IMG/VR virus record: IMGVR_UViG_3300020000_000048
Span: 1 to 33,448 of that record
Source of the DNA: a virus
DNA length: 33,448 nt
Reading direction: 5' to 3' (one strand)
In this document: positions 32,031 through 33,448 of the stretch, piece by piece
Position numbering within the stretch: position 1 is the first letter of the stretch
Layout of the letters: each line of letters begins with the position of its first letter
Position numbers and translations under genes: made by a program
The notes under the pieces: model-generated
What the model saw: only the letters and a program-made list of their open reading frames with translations
Database searches by the model: none
Told to the model about the DNA's origin: nothing

Positions 32031-32203
32031 AGCTCCCGCCCCCCGGCCTTGATGCGCTCGACGATGGCGTCCACCTGCTCGTCCATCCCCTTCTTGTACC
32101 GGCGCATGCGCAGTTTGCTCAGCAGAAGCATGCTCCCGCCGAGCGTCAGGCTCGCCGCCGACGTGCCGACCCAGACCGCAGTTGCAACCTCGAACCAGTT
32201 CAT
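32027..32203 (-). CDS. 58-residue single-pass membrane protein
   Basis: A short gene from ATG at 32203 to TGA at 32027. The membrane helix (VATAVWVGTSAASLTLGGSM) is followed by a basic cytoplasmic stretch (KLRMRRYKKGMDEQ) and a helix ending GGREL. It overlaps both neighbours (ATGA upstream, GTGA downstream). It is paired with the 75-residue membrane protein, so the two may act together. Family not recognised. Confidence 0.72.
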   Translation of the reverse strand: MNWFEVATAVWVGTSAASLTLGGSMLLLSKLRMRRYKKGMDEQVDAIVERIKAGGREL

Positions 32204-32472
32204 AGGTACTGTCCTCCCGTGTACTCGTTGGTGTTGCCCCGGCCCGCCTGCGCCCGGGGGTCGCCCTCCGCGAGCGTCGGCATCTGACGCACGACGCTCT
32301 CGAACGGCACGGACCGGAAGGTGCAGCGGCTATCCTTCGTCAGCTGCTTTGCCACCTTGTCGGCCAGCTCTTGACCGAGCATGGGACCCATGCTCTGGTG
32401 GAAGTCGGTGCAGACCACGATGTAGAGGTTATCGAAGTCCCCGGGCTGGCCCTGCTCGATTCGTTGGCTCAC
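32200..32472 (-). CDS. 90-residue hypothetical protein
   Basis: GTG start at 32472 overlaps the polymerase stop as GTGA, with AAGGAAG just upstream. FDNLYIVVCTDFHQSMGPML, then ELADKVAKQLTKDSRCTFRS has a beta-alpha-beta look. Two cysteines are present (VVCTD, SRCTF). The C-terminus is polar (GRGNTNEYTGGQYL). The frame extends further upstream inside the polymerase gene, but that part is Arg/Pro-rich shadow. Function unknown. Confidence 0.75.
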   Translation of the reverse strand: MSQRIEQGQPGDFDNLYIVVCTDFHQSMGPMLGQELADKVAKQLTKDSRCTFRSVPFESVVRQMPTLAEGDPRAQAGRGNTNEYTGGQYL

Positions 32473-33448
32473 TTGGCTTCCTTCCAGCTCCGCACCATCT
32501 TCGGTTCGAAGACGATGGGCACTCGTAGCTTGTACTTCTCGGACATTCCCTCTGCGATGTGGCGGAACTGCATCAGCTCGGAGTGCGGGAAGCCCTCCTC
32601 CCGGACGAGGTACAAGCCCTCGTCGTGGACGGCTGCGCACGCCTTCCAGTGCGGGAGCTGGCGGGCCACTTCTACCAGGGTGTCCTGGCAGATGTCTGCC
32701 GCGCTCCCCTGAATCTTACTGTTCACCGCCTGCCGCTCCGCCTTCCAGCTCTCTGAGAAGTCGATGTGCCTGCGGTGACCGGCGATGGTAGTAACATACC
32801 CCAGCGACCGGCCTTCCGAGATTGCCGCGTCCTTCCACTCCCAGAACACGGAGTAGAGGTTGATGATGCCGTCGTACGCCTCCTCGACCTTCTTCAGCGG
32901 GAACCGGAATCCCTCCTCCGCGAGATTGTTCCGAATCTTCGGCGGCTGCGCGCCGTACGCCAGCGCGAGGAAGCAGGTACGTACGAGCTGCCGCTCCGGT
33001 GTACCCTTCGGATAGCGCTTTCCAAGTACACCCACAGTAGCTTGCTCATAGATGTCCACCTTGTCCCAGAACGCCTCCAGCATCTTCGGGTCGCCGGAGA
33101 AGTGCGCCATTAGCCGTGGCTCGATTTGGTTGAAGTCGCCATCCACGAACATGTACCCGGGCGGCGCCACGAACAGGCCCCGGATGAGCGAGCCGTAGTG
33201 GCCTCGGCTCGGGACGTTCTGGAGGTTCACCGGGTCGCTGCTGCTAAGCCTGCCCGTGGCCGTACCCGTCTGGTTGAAGTGCGTGTACAGCCTGCCGTTC
33301 CTCTGCTCTTTCAACCACACCGAGAGGAACTGGTCCACCTTCTCCAGCTGCTTGAACTCGCAGAACGATTCGACCCACGGGTCATCGGCGTGGTGGACCT
33401 TCAATACCTTGGCCGCCACGGACGGGAGGCACTGCGAGCCGTCTCTCG
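32469..33448 (-). CDS. Family A DNA polymerase, C-terminal part (truncated by window edge)
   Basis: The frame is open to the window end, so the N-terminal part lies outside; the GTG at 33419 is probably internal. Residues here are numbered from that GTG. TGTATGRLSSSDPVNLQNVP is the typical thumb/palm entry. Motif A is D95-FNQIEPR. Motif B is R143-QLV-R147-TCF-L151-ALA-Y155-G. Motif C is V264-H-D-E267. The catalytic acids D95, D266 and E267 are present. In E. coli Pol I numbering the motif B residues correspond to 754, 758, 762 and 766, so the usual Lys758 is Arg and Phe762 is Leu. This is the replicative polymerase candidate and the most upstream gene visible in the minus operon. Confidence 0.93.
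   Translation of the reverse strand, partial: RDGSQCLPSVAAKVLKVHHADDPWVESFCEFKQLEKVDQFLSVWLKEQRNGRLYTHFNQTGTATGRLSSSDPVNLQNVPSRGHYGSLIRGLFVAPPGYMFVDGDFNQIEPRLMAHFSGDPKMLEAFWDKVDIYEQATVGVLGKRYPKGTPERQLVRTCFLALAYGAQPPKIRNNLAEEGFRFPLKKVEEAYDGIINLYSVFWEWKDAAISEGRSLGYVTTIAGHRRHIDFSESWKAERQAVNSKIQGSAADICQDTLVEVARQLPHWKACAAVHDEGLYLVREEGFPHSELMQFRHIAEGMSEKYKLRVPIVFEPKMVRSWKEAK

Overview
This window is about 33 kb of a tailed bacteriophage genome, most likely a short-tailed (podovirus-type) phage of a high-GC Gram-positive, probably actinobacterial, host. The DNA is GC-rich and GTG and TTG starts are common. The order terminase, portal, scaffold, capsid, adaptor, nozzle-like tail protein, then three internal virion proteins including one of 2220 residues is typical of podoviruses. 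No tape-measure, tail-tube or sheath gene was recognised. The host inference rests mainly on a phage-encoded secreted protein with a C-terminal sortase-type wall anchor (TAFTG, hydrophobic stretch, basic tail) and on a lysis region without recognisable outer-membrane genes. No integrase, repressor or phage RNA polymerase is visible, so lifestyle and exact taxon stay open.

Layout. Positions 17-29271 are read on the plus strand. 17-2185 is DNA packaging (small terminase candidate, a small protein carrying a capsid-like peptide, large terminase). 2186-6010 is the head (portal, scaffold, major capsid protein). 6011-6261 is a 251-nt gap without a gene that can fold into a large closed RNA structure. 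6262-9224 holds head-accessory candidates, including two paralogous ~147-residue proteins either side of a Gly-rich protein. 9224-18998 holds collagen-like fibres, beta-rich surface proteins, a head-tail adaptor and a nozzle-like tail protein. 19067-27702 encodes three internal virion proteins. 27702-29029 is a lysis region (M15 peptidase and three small membrane proteins). 29030-29181 is an AT-rich island with a helically phased inverted-repeat array, followed by a 29-residue membrane mini-protein with a near-ideal ribosome binding site. A strong terminator at 29311-29338 separates this arm from the convergent minus-strand operon.

The minus-strand operon (33448 down to 29360) begins outside the window with a family A DNA polymerase. 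It continues through small proteins, most of them joined by ATGA, GTGA or TGATG overlaps, and includes a Cas4-like nuclease with four candidate iron-sulphur cysteines. It ends with the wall-anchored surface protein. This looks like a translationally coupled replication and host-takeover unit.

Points most worth following: the capsid E-loop-like peptide in the gene at 321-668, the structured region after the capsid gene, the period-10 inverted-repeat array, an apparent one-base deletion near the end of a fibre gene (about 15057), the polyvalent 2220-residue virion protein, the unusual motif B of the polymerase, and the phage-encoded wall protein.
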